This document shows positions 1 through 7,647 of a DNA stretch of 9,284 bases, one piece after another. Origin of the DNA: Mariprofundaceae bacterium (GTDB taxonomy: Bacteria; Pseudomonadota; Zetaproteobacteria; Mariprofundales; Mariprofundaceae). Position 1 is the stretch's first letter; each line of letters opens with the position of its first letter. The stretch is from assembly GCA_030950965.1 (NCBI GenBank), contig JAUZQP010000004.1:1-9284 (forward strand), in the 5' to 3' direction. Below the pieces are notes generated by a model that was given only the letters and a program-made list of their open reading frames with translations, was not told the origin of the DNA and searched no databases. A program made the position numbers and the translations under genes.

Positions 1-41
1 AACTCACTAATAATCCTGCGAAGTAACGCAACATTCGGCAT
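1..41 (-). other. Possible 5' end of the next operon gene (window edge)
   Basis: Downstream of gspF on the minus strand, two ATG codons open reading frames that run off the window. One starts at 41 (MPNVALLRRIISE) and one at 34 (MLRYFAGLLVS). The second has a hydrophobic start like a signal peptide. Neither has a clear Shine-Dalgarno sequence. The 12-base gap after the gspF stop fits the tight packing of the operon. A pseudopilin gene (gspG) often follows gspF, but neither start shows the GFTLIE prepilin motif in the few codons visible, so no identity is offered. Confidence 0.22.
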
Positions 42-53
42 CGGTTATTCAGT

Positions 54-1262
54 TTAATGAACCAAGGCGTTCATTTGAACGATGGGTAATAGAATCGCTG
101 CGGCGAGCAAGCCTACTAGCAATGCCATGATGAGCATCAGGGCGGGTTCTACGATGGTCATCATGCGGGATATGAGGCGCGATGTTTCTTGCTCGTATTG
201 ATCGGCGATGCGTAACAGCATGCGGTCGAGTTCACCACTTTGTTCACCCACGTCCATCATTTGAATCGCCATGTGTGGAATGAGTTCGCCGCTCTGCAAT
301 GTTTTCGCCAAGGATCCCCCTTCGCGCAGGGCTTCGCTGGCTTCGGTGACTAATTTCTTCATGGGAATCAGGCTCATGCCTTGCCCTGCAATGCGCATCG
401 CCGAAAGTACGGGTACACCGCCGCTGAGCAGCATGCCGAGGGTACGGCTGAAGCGTGCCGTGTCGATGCGAATCAACAACGATGATAATAATGGCAGACG
501 TAATAGCAGCGCGTCGCGCTTCTCTCGAACGGTGGGGCGTAGTAATAAAACTTTGGCCATCCAAATGCTGGCAACCGTGCCGAACAGCAGCCATAAGCCA
601 TCGGCGCGCAAGAAGTTGGAGGCGGCAATCACCCACTCGGTAATCATCGGCAATTCACCACCGCTGCGCTGAAATACGGAGACTATCTGCGGTACCACAT
701 AGGTGAGCAAGACCATCATCACCAAACCACCGAAGGTGAGAATAATGCTGGGGTAGAGAATCGCTGACATCAGCTCTTGTTCCAGACCGCGACGGTTGTC
801 CAGCAGTTCGGCAAGGCGGCTGGCAACAATATCGAGCTGCCCTGTCTCCTCACCCGCTTCGACCATATTACACACAATATCATCCAGCCCGATTTGGCGC
901 AGAGCTTCTGCCAACGAAGTCCCTTCGAGCAATTGTTGGCGAACGTGAGTGATGGCGCGCCGTGCTTTAACACGCGGCATACCTGTGGCAATGGAGCCCA
1001 GCGATTCGACCAAGGGCATGCCTGCGGCAATCAGTGTGGCTAGTTGTTGTAGGAACAGGGCGGTTTCATCATTATTAAGGCTGCCGTTGCCAGCCTTTCC
1101 TGTTTCGCTGCTCTTTTTGCTGCTGCGCAGGGTCTGTAAGCGGCGCACCATCAAGCCTTGGGACTTGAGTTTTTGCCGTGCTGCGCGTTCGGATTCAGCG
1201 TCGATCTCCCCTTTGCGGCGGCGACCGTTGGCATCGACCGCTTCCCAAGAGAACTGGCTCAC
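54..1262 (-). CDS. gspF: GspF, type II secretion inner-membrane platform protein
   Basis: This is the polytopic inner-membrane platform protein of the T2SS. In the family it links the GspE ATPase to the growing pseudopilus. The 402-residue length is usual. Two tandem T2SSF domains are visible, at about residues 67-190 and 267-395. Each carries the family's acidic signature, EAGEETGQLD at 135-144 and DVGEQSGELD at 337-346. Other conserved parts are ILYPS (168-172) and the stretch around ARFSRTLGMLLSGG (269-282). Hydrophobic segments at about 171-194, 222-241 and 372-396 fit the three-helix topology. The start is GTG, and its codon overlaps the gspE stop as GTGA, so translation is probably coupled to gspE. 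No terminator is visible after the TAA stop, so the operon probably continues past the window edge. Type IV pilus PilC is a homologue, but the gspCDE neighbours settle the assignment. Confidence 0.96.
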   Translation of the reverse strand: MSQFSWEAVDANGRRRKGEIDAESERAARQKLKSQGLMVRRLQTLRSSKKSSETGKAGNGSLNNDETALFLQQLATLIAAGMPLVESLGSIATGMPRVKARRAITHVRQQLLEGTSLAEALRQIGLDDIVCNMVEAGEETGQLDIVASRLAELLDNRRGLEQELMSAILYPSIILTFGGLVMMVLLTYVVPQIVSVFQRSGGELPMITEWVIAASNFLRADGLWLLFGTVASIWMAKVLLLRPTVREKRDALLLRLPLLSSLLIRIDTARFSRTLGMLLSGGVPVLSAMRIAGQGMSLIPMKKLVTEASEALREGGSLAKTLQSGELIPHMAIQMMDVGEQSGELDRMLLRIADQYEQETSRLISRMMTIVEPALMLIMALLVGLLAAAILLPIVQMNALVH

Positions 1263-2800
1263 GCCTCCACCTCAATGACTTCTTCACTGGACACGCGCAA
1301 TACCTCATCGAGACTACTAATACCCGCGAGGACATGGCGCGCACCGTCTTGACGCAGGCTGCGCATGCCTTGTTGTTTGGCAATGTGACGCAGCTCTGTC
1401 CAGCCACGACCGGTGTGAATGGCGTTGCGCAAAGCTTCGGTGATCATAAACACTTCGTAAATAGCAATACGTCCAATGAAGCCCGTATGCATGCAATGTT
1501 CGCAGCCATTTGGCTCATAAATGGTGCTGCCAACAGGTAATTCTTCGGAGGCAACCTCTAACACGCGGCAATCTTCTGCGGTGGAAAGGCGTGCATCGCG
1601 GCACTTCGGACAAAGCCTGCGAATCAAACGTTGCGCCTGCACCATCATCAACGAGGAGGCCAGAAGATACGGCTCGACACCCATATCTTGCAAGCGAATA
1701 GCCGCAGAGAGCGCGTCGTTGGTATGCAAGGTAGCAAACACCAAATGCCCTGTGAGTGAGGCTTGGATGGCAATTTCTGCCGTCTCTAAATCGCGAATTT
1801 CACCGATCATCACAATGTCTGGGTCTTGGCGCAAAATAGAGCGCAATCCTGCGGCAAAGTTTAAACCAATTTTCGGCTGCACCTGCATTTGTGCTACGCC
1901 GCCAAGCTGGTATTCAATCGGGTCTTCAATGGTCATCACATTATGGTTATCGCGCTCCACCTCCATCAGGGCAGCATACAGGGTGGTACTTTTACCCGAA
2001 CCTGTAGGGCCTGTGACCAGGACAATACCATGCGGTGCCAAAATCACCTTGCGCATCTGTTGAAACTGCACTTCGGACATGCCCATTTCACGCAAGGTCA
2101 AAATACGGGAGGAGCGATCCAGCAAACGCATGACCACCCGCTCGCCAAACGCCGTGGGCAGAATAGACACACGCACATCGACTTCGCGCCCCGCAATTTT
2201 CACCCGATAGCGACCATCTTGCGGATGACGTTTTTCGGCAATATCGAGGTTCGCCATCACTTTAATGCGGCTGATCATCGCCGCCTGCACGCCCTTGGGT
2301 GGATGCACCACGGTGTGCAACACACCATCAATACGGAAGCGCACCAGCACTTCGGATTCAAACGGTTCGATGTGAATATCGCTGGCGCGGTCTTTCATCG
2401 CCTGCGAAATCAGCGTGTTGACCAAACGAATCACGGGCGCGTCGTCTTCGGACTCCAGCAAATCACCGACCTCTTCAATCTTGCGGTTGAGGTCATCGTC
2501 TTCGGATATATCCTCCAACATCTGCTCAGCCGAGGCGGAAGACATATCAAAAACCTGATTCAATAGCATCAGAATATCATCACGCGGCACGCATACAGGC
2601 GTAACATCTTGCTGCAACAGGCGGCGGTAATCATCGATCAACTGCCACGGCAAGGGTGTGCCTTCTGCTACCGCAATGCGCACATGCTCGCCGTCATCCA
2701 ACAATGGAATCAGCGGCCCTTGGCGTAACACAGGCAGCGGCAGTAACAGTGTGCGTTCAATATGAATGTGCTCAGCCGATAGGCGTTGCCAATGTTCCAT
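1259..2800 (-). CDS. gspE: GspE, type II secretion hexameric ATPase
   Basis: This is the cytoplasmic secretion ATPase that powers pseudopilus assembly through GspF and GspL. All core motifs of the GspE/PilB family are present in the 513 residues: Walker A GPTGSGKST (264-272), the Asp box around IEDPIEY (291-297), Walker B IVMIGEIRD (329-337, with Glu334 as likely catalytic acid) and the His box GHLVFATLHTND (351-362). A tetracysteine zinc site follows, with CPKC at 397-400 and CEHC at 433-436. The N-terminal region (1-120) is variable and ends in an acidic stretch (EDISEDDD). The SDIHIEP motif (140-146) opens the N2 domain. The ATG lies 3 bases after the gspD stop without a strong Shine-Dalgarno sequence, and the gene overlaps gspF by 4 bases. 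The zinc site and the context favour GspE over PilB. Confidence 0.97.
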   Translation of the reverse strand: MEHWQRLSAEHIHIERTLLLPLPVLRQGPLIPLLDDGEHVRIAVAEGTPLPWQLIDDYRRLLQQDVTPVCVPRDDILMLLNQVFDMSSASAEQMLEDISEDDDLNRKIEEVGDLLESEDDAPVIRLVNTLISQAMKDRASDIHIEPFESEVLVRFRIDGVLHTVVHPPKGVQAAMISRIKVMANLDIAEKRHPQDGRYRVKIAGREVDVRVSILPTAFGERVVMRLLDRSSRILTLREMGMSEVQFQQMRKVILAPHGIVLVTGPTGSGKSTTLYAALMEVERDNHNVMTIEDPIEYQLGGVAQMQVQPKIGLNFAAGLRSILRQDPDIVMIGEIRDLETAEIAIQASLTGHLVFATLHTNDALSAAIRLQDMGVEPYLLASSLMMVQAQRLIRRLCPKCRDARLSTAEDCRVLEVASEELPVGSTIYEPNGCEHCMHTGFIGRIAIYEVFMITEALRNAIHTGRGWTELRHIAKQQGMRSLRQDGARHVLAGISSLDEVLRVSSEEVIEVEA

Positions 2801-2803
2801 CGT

Positions 2804-4756
2804 CTAAGGCTTCACGGATGGAGCTTGCGGTTTCAGGTCATCGGGTAGCTTACGTTCCTTTTGGGGGAAAAGAATCGTGCCACCCGTTACCGCTTTTTCA
2901 TACAGTTTTTTAATATTATTGTATTTCTCATTGGTCAGTGCCTGAATCTGATTGTTGGATTTAATAATATGAGGGCGCAAAAACACCATCAGGTTCGTTT
3001 TTCGGTGGGTGTTGTCGGTAAACTTGAATGGCTCACTGATGATAGGAATCGAACCAATACAAGGGACACGTTGCACAGAGCTGGTATTGTCATCACGCAT
3101 CAGTCCTCCGAGCACAATAATCTGCCCATCATTCGCCAGCACCACCGTTTTAATCGAGCGTTTATTGGTAATCAAATCCGTACCCTGCACGCCAGCGTTA
3201 ATCGCAATGCTCGACATCTCTTGGTACAATTGTAGGCGTACGGTGTCGCCTTCGGTGATCTGCGGTTTCACACGCAAGGTCAAACCAATATCTTTACGCT
3301 CAATGGTCTGGAATGGGTTAGCAATGCCGCCCTGCGTTTGATTCTGCCCCGTCAAGAACGGTACATTTTGGCCGACAATAATTTCTGCCTCTTCATTATC
3401 CATCGTTAGTAAATTCGGCGTTGATAGTACATTGGTATCGGCCTTGGTTTGCATCGCGCGTGCCAATGCCCCGATATTCAAGAACTGCGTGCCGCCAAAG
3501 TTCACCGTACCACGCACCAGACCAACGACTAGACCATTAGATGCAGCAAAAGGATTGGCTGCTACAGCGTTAATATTCGCACCACCGTTGCCATTAAACG
3601 TTGTTCCACCCAATACAGTTGTACCAGGCTTGGTGAAGTCGCCTGTGCCACGCCATTCAATACCGAACTGTTCGCCTGCATTGGCAGTGACCTCCACAAT
3701 CAAGGCCTCTACCAACACCTGACGGCGTTGCACATCCAGCTTGTCGATAATGCGATTGAGTGAACTCATGTCCGAAGCGTCAGCAGTAATCAACAAGGCA
3801 TTGGTCGCTGGTTCTGCCACCACCTTCACAGCACCAGCAAACAGTGTGCTGGCCGGAGCCTTACCCGGTGTGGCTGTGGCAGCCTGACCACCCACCAGCT
3901 CCGTGATGACCTTGGCAACATCGGCTGCCGTAGCATGTTTCAAATAACGCACTTGCAAGCGACCGCTATCTGCTTGGGGGGAAATATCTAGTTTTTCAAT
4001 CAGTACGCTAATTTCGTTAATAATTTGCGGTTGGGCGACCACAATCAGGATGTTGCCTGGTTGATGGGCAATGGCTTTGACACTGCTGCCGCCACCTGGA
4101 ACCCCTGGTGGGGCAATGCCACCACTTTTATACAACTGCCCCAACGTTGCCGCTAATTTATCAGCAGAGGCATGTTTTAAGGGGAACATTTTCACACCGA
4201 CAGCATCTTTACGGTCAATCAAATCAAGTATTTTTTGAATCCGCCGCACGTTGCTAGCCGTGTCCGTCAATAACAATATATTGCCACGTGGGTATGCCAC
4301 AAGGTGACTGTTGGGCGAAATTAATGGACGAATCAACGCCACCAACTGCTGCCCATTGGCATAATGCAAACGAATGACTTGGGTAACTAAAGAATCATCA
4401 TTTACCCCTCGACTATTTAACACAGGCAAAGCACGCATTTTCCCTTCCGCTCGCGGCACAATTTTAATGATCGGGCCAGCCCGCACGGTGGCAAAGCCAT
4501 TGATTTCTAATACCGATAAAAATACATCATACGCTTCATGCTTGGTCATGGGTGTGGGTGACACCACGGTTACTTTACCTTTGACGCGATTATCAACAAG
4601 AAAGTTCTTGCCTGAAAACCCTGCTACAAACTCAATAAACGCACTAATATCAGCGTCCTTGAAGTTCAGCGTAATGTCATCAGCCCTAGCAGGCTGCGCC
4701 ATCGCCGTGGCAATCAAGCAAGCGACGAACAGATAACGTACGTATTGTTGTATCAT
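2804..4756 (-). CDS. gspD: GspD, type II secretion outer-membrane secretin
   Basis: This is the secretin that forms the multimeric outer-membrane channel of the T2SS. With the chosen start it has 650 residues. A Sec signal peptide is clear at 1-25, with cleavage expected after PARA before DDITL. The periplasmic N0 domain (about 26-105) is followed by N1-N3 repeats (about 123-345). The secretin core (about 345-600) includes VPFLTGQ, LRVKPQI and the NLMVFLRPHII ending. A Pro/Lys-rich tail of about 50 residues follows. The signature near VPCIGSIPIISEPFKF departs from the usual VPxLGDIPxxGxLF. I chose the ATG at 4756 because AGGGAG sits 5 bases upstream and it puts the signal peptide at the N terminus. 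An in-frame ATG at 4777 would overlap the gspC stop (ATGA) but adds 7 residues with no Shine-Dalgarno. No pilotin gene is visible. Confidence 0.96.
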   Translation of the reverse strand: MIQQYVRYLFVACLIATAMAQPARADDITLNFKDADISAFIEFVAGFSGKNFLVDNRVKGKVTVVSPTPMTKHEAYDVFLSVLEINGFATVRAGPIIKIVPRAEGKMRALPVLNSRGVNDDSLVTQVIRLHYANGQQLVALIRPLISPNSHLVAYPRGNILLLTDTASNVRRIQKILDLIDRKDAVGVKMFPLKHASADKLAATLGQLYKSGGIAPPGVPGGGSSVKAIAHQPGNILIVVAQPQIINEISVLIEKLDISPQADSGRLQVRYLKHATAADVAKVITELVGGQAATATPGKAPASTLFAGAVKVVAEPATNALLITADASDMSSLNRIIDKLDVQRRQVLVEALIVEVTANAGEQFGIEWRGTGDFTKPGTTVLGGTTFNGNGGANINAVAANPFAASNGLVVGLVRGTVNFGGTQFLNIGALARAMQTKADTNVLSTPNLLTMDNEEAEIIVGQNVPFLTGQNQTQGGIANPFQTIERKDIGLTLRVKPQITEGDTVRLQLYQEMSSIAINAGVQGTDLITNKRSIKTVVLANDGQIIVLGGLMRDDNTSSVQRVPCIGSIPIISEPFKFTDNTHRKTNLMVFLRPHIIKSNNQIQALTNEKYNNIKKLYEKAVTGGTILFPQKERKLPDDLKPQAPSVKP

Positions 4757-4761
4757 GGATA

Positions 4762-4767
4762 CTCCCT
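4762..4767 (-). promoter_or_regulatory. Shine-Dalgarno deciding the gspD start
   Basis: AGGGAG lies 5 bases before the ATG at 4756 on the minus strand. It is the only good ribosome binding site near the gspD 5' end, and it favours this ATG over the one at 4777. Confidence 0.6.
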
Positions 4768-4773
4768 GAGATC

Positions 4774-5673
4774 TCATTGAATATGGTAATTGATGGTCTG
4801 TGTCTGACCAGCACGTTCTACTTCTAATTGAATTTCACTGGCTTGTTGCAAGGACTGGTACAACTGCATGGCTTGCGCCGCGCTGCTGATAACTGTTTGA
4901 TTTACCTTGCGAATAATATCGCCATTGCGCAAGCCTATTTGTTGAAACAGGGAGCGCGGAACAATATCACTGATGACAAAGCCATCCGCCTTACCGTTTG
5001 AAAAATGCGGCACCACACGCGCTTGCGACAATAATTGGGAAAAATTGCGTGTTTGACGATTGATCTCTCCGCGACTGATGCTGCGTTGCAGCATCGGGCC
5101 AGGCGGACGAGGCGGATGCGCAACTGTTGGGGCAGCCTGTGCAGGTGTAGCAGCCAAGCCGTTGGGCTGACGCAACTCAATGCGCCGCTTACGGCTGTGG
5201 TCGTTCACCTCGACAGCATCGCCCCATATCTGCTCCAATGTCACCCCATCTGCAATCGTCGCATGCAAGCGAAATACTTTTTGCTTAGGATCGCTGGCAA
5301 CGGCAAGAATCGCTACCGATGCTTCACCAGCGAGTACGGTTCCCCATAGCTTTACTTTGACGGGCGGTATGGTCACGACGGCGACAGGTGTTGCTTGCAC
5401 GACGGGAGCTGTCGCTTTGACCGCTGCGATGACACCAAACAGGGGAGTCTCTCGGATCAACACCTGATCCAAGGCATCCTTGGATTCATTGCTAGAAGGC
5501 GTGCTTTGAGAAGATGTTAACACGGTTACACCATCTGGTTGCATGATAATGCCAGCGATTAACCATGCTGCCCATAACACCAAAAGTACCTCGAAGACAC
5601 GAATGATAGCGGCTTGATTTACCACGTTTGCTGCACCCCCAGCGAGAATACTTGCCATCTGTTTTTCGGCCAC
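4774..5673 (-). CDS. gspC: GspC, type II secretion connector with PDZ domain
   Basis: This is the inner-membrane connector that links the platform to the secretin and contributes to substrate choice. It has 299 residues from the GTG used here. One transmembrane segment is visible at about 26-44, followed by a Ser/Thr-rich stretch. The GspC homology region spans about 74-168 (KLWGTVLAGEASVAILAV, then DGVTLEQIWGDAV). A Pro/Ala linker (176-194) leads to a C-terminal PDZ domain at about 218-297, with GFVISDIVPRSLFQQIGLRN and GD at 251-252. The start is uncertain. An ATG at 5658 and a GTG at 5625 are also in frame, and the last overlaps the upstream gene by only 7 bases with GGGGGT nearby. All three keep the membrane segment. 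The stop lies within 20 bases of the gspD start. The PDZ-type C terminus matches the Out/Pul branch rather than the coiled-coil XcpP branch. Confidence 0.93.
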   Translation of the reverse strand: MAEKQMASILAGGAANVVNQAAIIRVFEVLLVLWAAWLIAGIIMQPDGVTVLTSSQSTPSSNESKDALDQVLIRETPLFGVIAAVKATAPVVQATPVAVVTIPPVKVKLWGTVLAGEASVAILAVASDPKQKVFRLHATIADGVTLEQIWGDAVEVNDHSRKRRIELRQPNGLAATPAQAAPTVAHPPRPPGPMLQRSISRGEINRQTRNFSQLLSQARVVPHFSNGKADGFVISDIVPRSLFQQIGLRNGDIIRKVNQTVISSAAQAMQLYQSLQQASEIQLEVERAGQTQTINYHIQ

Positions 5674-6419
5674 AATGCCTGAGGCTGTACTTCATGACCC
5701 AATTGACGAAAGCGGTAGCTGGTAACCACACGCGTGCTTACACCATGTTCGTCACCCAACAAACGATAATTCGCGTTGACTTGCCAACGTACACCTTGGC
5801 GCGTGTTAAACACCACGCCAGGAAGTACATCATTGGTGGTCTTTACAGCCAGCGGCATGCCTGCGTCCAAACGTACGTGAAAATAGTGGTTCTCTGACTC
5901 GCCCATAAGCGAAAGACCAGCCCATGAGACGCGAATCAGCTCGCGTATGGGGGCGATTACGGCTGCGCTACCATTGCTGATAAAGTCACTGCGTCGCTGA
6001 ATATCGTATTGCCATGCGCCCCATGCACCAACGGAAAACAGGGGCGAAACCGCATTCCAATGCCAATGCGCAGCTGCATGAATTTCCCCATGCTGAATGC
6101 TTAAGTTATTGGTTTGCTGTTGCGTGGGTTGCTGCCACCGCTCTTGTTGCGTGCCAAGGCTGGTGAGCCATTCGCCTCCCCAACTCAGCGTCCAAGCCCC
6201 CAGATCTTGCGCTATATGCATATCAACCAAGACCCCCTTACCTGAGGCAGAGGAGGTCAGCGGTGTGCTACCAGTAAAACCTGCTGTTGCACCAGCACTT
6301 TCTCGATATTGCCACAGCGCAGGCGATAGCGACACGTCCCACTGTGCGGCATGACTCATGGTCGGCAAGCAGGATATAGCGATAACAGCCATCAATAAGC
6401 GGGAAAAAGGTGCGTTCAT
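5619..6419 (-). CDS. Exported beta-barrel-like outer-membrane protein, unnamed
   Basis: I do not recognise a named family. The 266-residue protein starts with a clear Sec signal peptide (1-24, cleaved after MSHA before AQWDV). The rest shows alternating polar/aromatic strands, is very rich in Trp (about 15) and Gln, and ends in a terminal aromatic residue (SLGVQQTW) as outer-membrane beta-barrels do. Predicted strands include SLSPALWQYR (30-39), WTLSWGGEWL (76-85), AAAHWHWNAV (115-124), HYFHVRLDAG (178-187) and RWQVNANYRL (211-220). The frame stays open up to 6671, but that part overlies tsaE and does not look like protein. The ATG at 6419 gives the signal peptide and leaves a 16-base gap to tsaE. 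The gene overlaps the 5' end of gspC, so it is co-translated with the T2SS. It is not obviously GspN or a pilotin. A structural or T2SS-assisting role is inference from position only. Confidence 0.75.
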   Translation of the reverse strand: MNAPFSRLLMAVIAISCLPTMSHAAQWDVSLSPALWQYRESAGATAGFTGSTPLTSSASGKGVLVDMHIAQDLGAWTLSWGGEWLTSLGTQQERWQQPTQQQTNNLSIQHGEIHAAAHWHWNAVSPLFSVGAWGAWQYDIQRRSDFISNGSAAVIAPIRELIRVSWAGLSLMGESENHYFHVRLDAGMPLAVKTTNDVLPGVVFNTRQGVRWQVNANYRLLGDEHGVSTRVVTSYRFRQLGHEVQPQALWPKNRWQVFSLGVQQTW

Positions 6420-6435
6420 AGGCGCATGGTAGCTA

Positions 6436-6867
6436 TTATTCTTCAATAGTGAACCAGCGTGCATACAGATCATCGCCATCAGGCTGTAGGGTGACACGTT
6501 TACAATCAGGCGGCAAAACATTGACCGCACGTTCAGGCCATTCAATGAGCGTAATCCACGGAGCTTGAAAATAGTCATGAACGCCCAGCATGGTGACCTC
6601 TTCGGCATCGTGCAGGCGGTACCAATCCATGTGCGCCACACGCAAGCCACGGGCGGCATCGTATTCTTCAATCAGCGAAAAACTAGGGCTGGGCATGGCA
6701 TGGTCGCGCACCCCCAGAGCACGCATTAAAGCGCGCGCAAAAAAGCTTTTTCCTGCGCCTAAATCGCCTGATAGGGTGATACAACTCCCCGGCTGAAGCT
6801 GCTTCGCCAGCAGTTTGGCTTGGGCGGTGGTAGCCTCTTCGTTGGCTAAAAAAACAGCTTTATGCAC
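6436..6867 (-). CDS. tsaE: TsaE, tRNA t6A-modification ATPase
   Basis: TsaE is the ATPase that works with TsaB and TsaD to place the threonylcarbamoyl group on A37 of ANN-decoding tRNAs in the cytoplasm. The 143-residue length is typical. Visible motifs are the Walker A GDLGAGKS (34-41), the SPSF segment (60-63), the MDWYRL motif (80-85, usually MDLYRL), the LGVHDYF segment (94-100) and IEWPER (108-113). The start is GTG at 6867, four bases after the pgsA stop, with no strong Shine-Dalgarno, which suggests coupling to pgsA. In many gammaproteobacteria tsaE sits beside nnr or amiB. Here it lies between pgsA and the T2SS genes, an unusual setting for an essential-type gene. Confidence 0.95.
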   Translation of the reverse strand: MHKAVFLANEEATTAQAKLLAKQLQPGSCITLSGDLGAGKSFFARALMRALGVRDHAMPSPSFSLIEEYDAARGLRVAHMDWYRLHDAEEVTMLGVHDYFQAPWITLIEWPERAVNVLPPDCKRVTLQPDGDDLYARWFTIEE

Positions 6868-6871
6868 GGTG

Positions 6872-7414
6872 TTAAAGCAACTTCGGCCATGCCGCGCGTA
6901 GGTATTTATAACCTGACCACAACGTTAATGCGGCAGCGACCCACAACAACCAAGTACCAAGGGTATGCATAGGAATGCCGTACAGCGATTCATGCAGCAA
7001 CAAAGCCTCAATCGCCACCATTTGCACGGCCGTTTTCCATTTTCCCCATTGCGATACATGTACGACCTCATCTTGTTCAGCCAACCACTCTCGCAGTGCA
7101 CCGATCAAGATTTCTCGCCCAATGATGATAATCGCCAACACGCCTGCGACCAAGCCTGCCTCCACCAGTAATACCAACGAAGAAGCTACCAGTAATTTGT
7201 CAGCGACAGGGTCAAGGAAGCGGCCAAAAGCCGTCACTTCACCGCGCTTTCGTGCAATGTAGCCATCCAACCAATCGGTAAAAGCAGCCACAGCAAAGAT
7301 CAATGCAGACACATAATAGGACGATGGTGCAGGCAGGGCGTAAAAAGCGAACAGCAACAAGGGAATCATCACCATGCGCCCCATCGTCAGTTGATTCGAT
7401 ACAGTCCAGCGCAT
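6872..7414 (-). CDS. pgsA: PgsA, CDP-diacylglycerol--glycerol-3-phosphate 3-phosphatidyltransferase
   Basis: This integral inner-membrane enzyme makes phosphatidylglycerophosphate from CDP-diacylglycerol and glycerol-3-phosphate, the committed step to phosphatidylglycerol and cardiolipin. The 180 residues contain the full CDP-alcohol phosphotransferase motif: D47, D50-G51, A54-R55, G64, D68 and D72. Hydrophobic helices surround it, for example 13-29, 76-98 and 153-168. The N terminus (VSNQLTMGRMVMIPLL) aligns well with the usual start of the family, so the ATG at 7414 is well supported. It lacks its own Shine-Dalgarno. Instead its A is shared with the stop of a 27-codon upstream ORF (TAATG). 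It is followed by tsaE after 4 bases. Its usual gammaproteobacterial neighbour uvrC is absent. Confidence 0.96.
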   Translation of the reverse strand: MRWTVSNQLTMGRMVMIPLLLFAFYALPAPSSYYVSALIFAVAAFTDWLDGYIARKRGEVTAFGRFLDPVADKLLVASSLVLLVEAGLVAGVLAIIIIGREILIGALREWLAEQDEVVHVSQWGKWKTAVQMVAIEALLLHESLYGIPMHTLGTWLLWVAAALTLWSGYKYLRAAWPKLL

Positions 7415-7497
7415 TATAACAGCGACACTTTGCGTGGTTGCGTGACGGCGTAGTCATGATCATGGTAGTATTTTAACGTGCTTATTTCTTGATGCAT
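7414..7497 (-). CDS. Small 27-codon ORF coupled to pgsA (candidate leader peptide)
   Basis: I do not recognise this product. The ORF encodes 27 residues beginning MHQEISTLKYYHDHDYAV and ending KVSLL. It has a strong purine-rich Shine-Dalgarno (AGGAGAGGG, 7506-7514) 8 bases before the ATG. Its TAA stop shares one base with the pgsA ATG, a classic arrangement for translational reinitiation, and pgsA lacks a Shine-Dalgarno of its own. An in-frame TAG two codons upstream rules out a longer form. There is no signal peptide or membrane segment. The sequence is polar, with three Tyr and three His in the middle. It could be a leader that couples translation into pgsA, or a chance ORF. The coupling geometry is the main support. 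Confidence 0.45.
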   Translation of the reverse strand: MHQEISTLKYYHDHDYAVTQPRKVSLL

Positions 7498-7505
7498 GAA
7501 CTATT

Positions 7506-7514
7506 CCCTCTCCT
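7506..7514 (-). promoter_or_regulatory. Ribosome binding site of the pgsA-leading small ORF
   Basis: AGGAGAGGG ends 8 bases before the ATG at 7497. It is the best Shine-Dalgarno at the head of the minus-strand operon, and it lies too far from the pgsA ATG (about 90 bases) to serve pgsA directly. Confidence 0.5.
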
Positions 7515-7600
7515 GCGACAGCTCCGATGTGCTCGGAAAAAACAGGGCAACTATGCAGATAAAAGGCAATAACAGCCAGCCTAAACAAATGTTAACCTGA

Positions 7601-7630
7601 ATTATTCCTGCGGAAAATTTTAAGCATCAA
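7601..7630 (-). promoter_or_regulatory. Weak sigma-70-like promoter candidate for the pgsA-T2SS operon
   Basis: On the minus strand TTGATG (7625-7630) and AATAAT (7601-7606) are separated by 18 bases. They match the -35 consensus at 4 of 6 and the -10 consensus at 5 of 6 positions. The site lies about 100 bases upstream of the small ORF, so a leader of roughly that length would be transcribed. This is pattern matching only. Confidence 0.25.
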
Positions 7631-7647
7631 ATTTATACGACGGATAG

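Noticed and set aside
1521..2566. Long plus-strand open frames (up to 225 codons) opposite gspE
   Set aside because: They are antisense to well-conserved gspE sequence, with His-rich composition typical of shadow frames and no ribosome binding site.
6420..6671. N-terminal extension of the frame that contains the unnamed outer-membrane-like protein
   Set aside because: It lies over tsaE on the same strand in another frame, does not resemble a protein, and would bury a clear signal peptide. The ATG at 6419 is preferred.
7411..7417. Perfect TATAAT just before the pgsA start, as a promoter
   Set aside because: Transcription would begin inside pgsA downstream of its well-supported ATG, and no -35 box is seen 16-18 bases upstream.
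7522..7543. Hairpin with an adjacent A run as a terminator
   Set aside because: The A run follows the stem on the plus strand, and on the minus strand the T run precedes it, so neither strand has the stem-then-T order. The stem is only 5 pairs.
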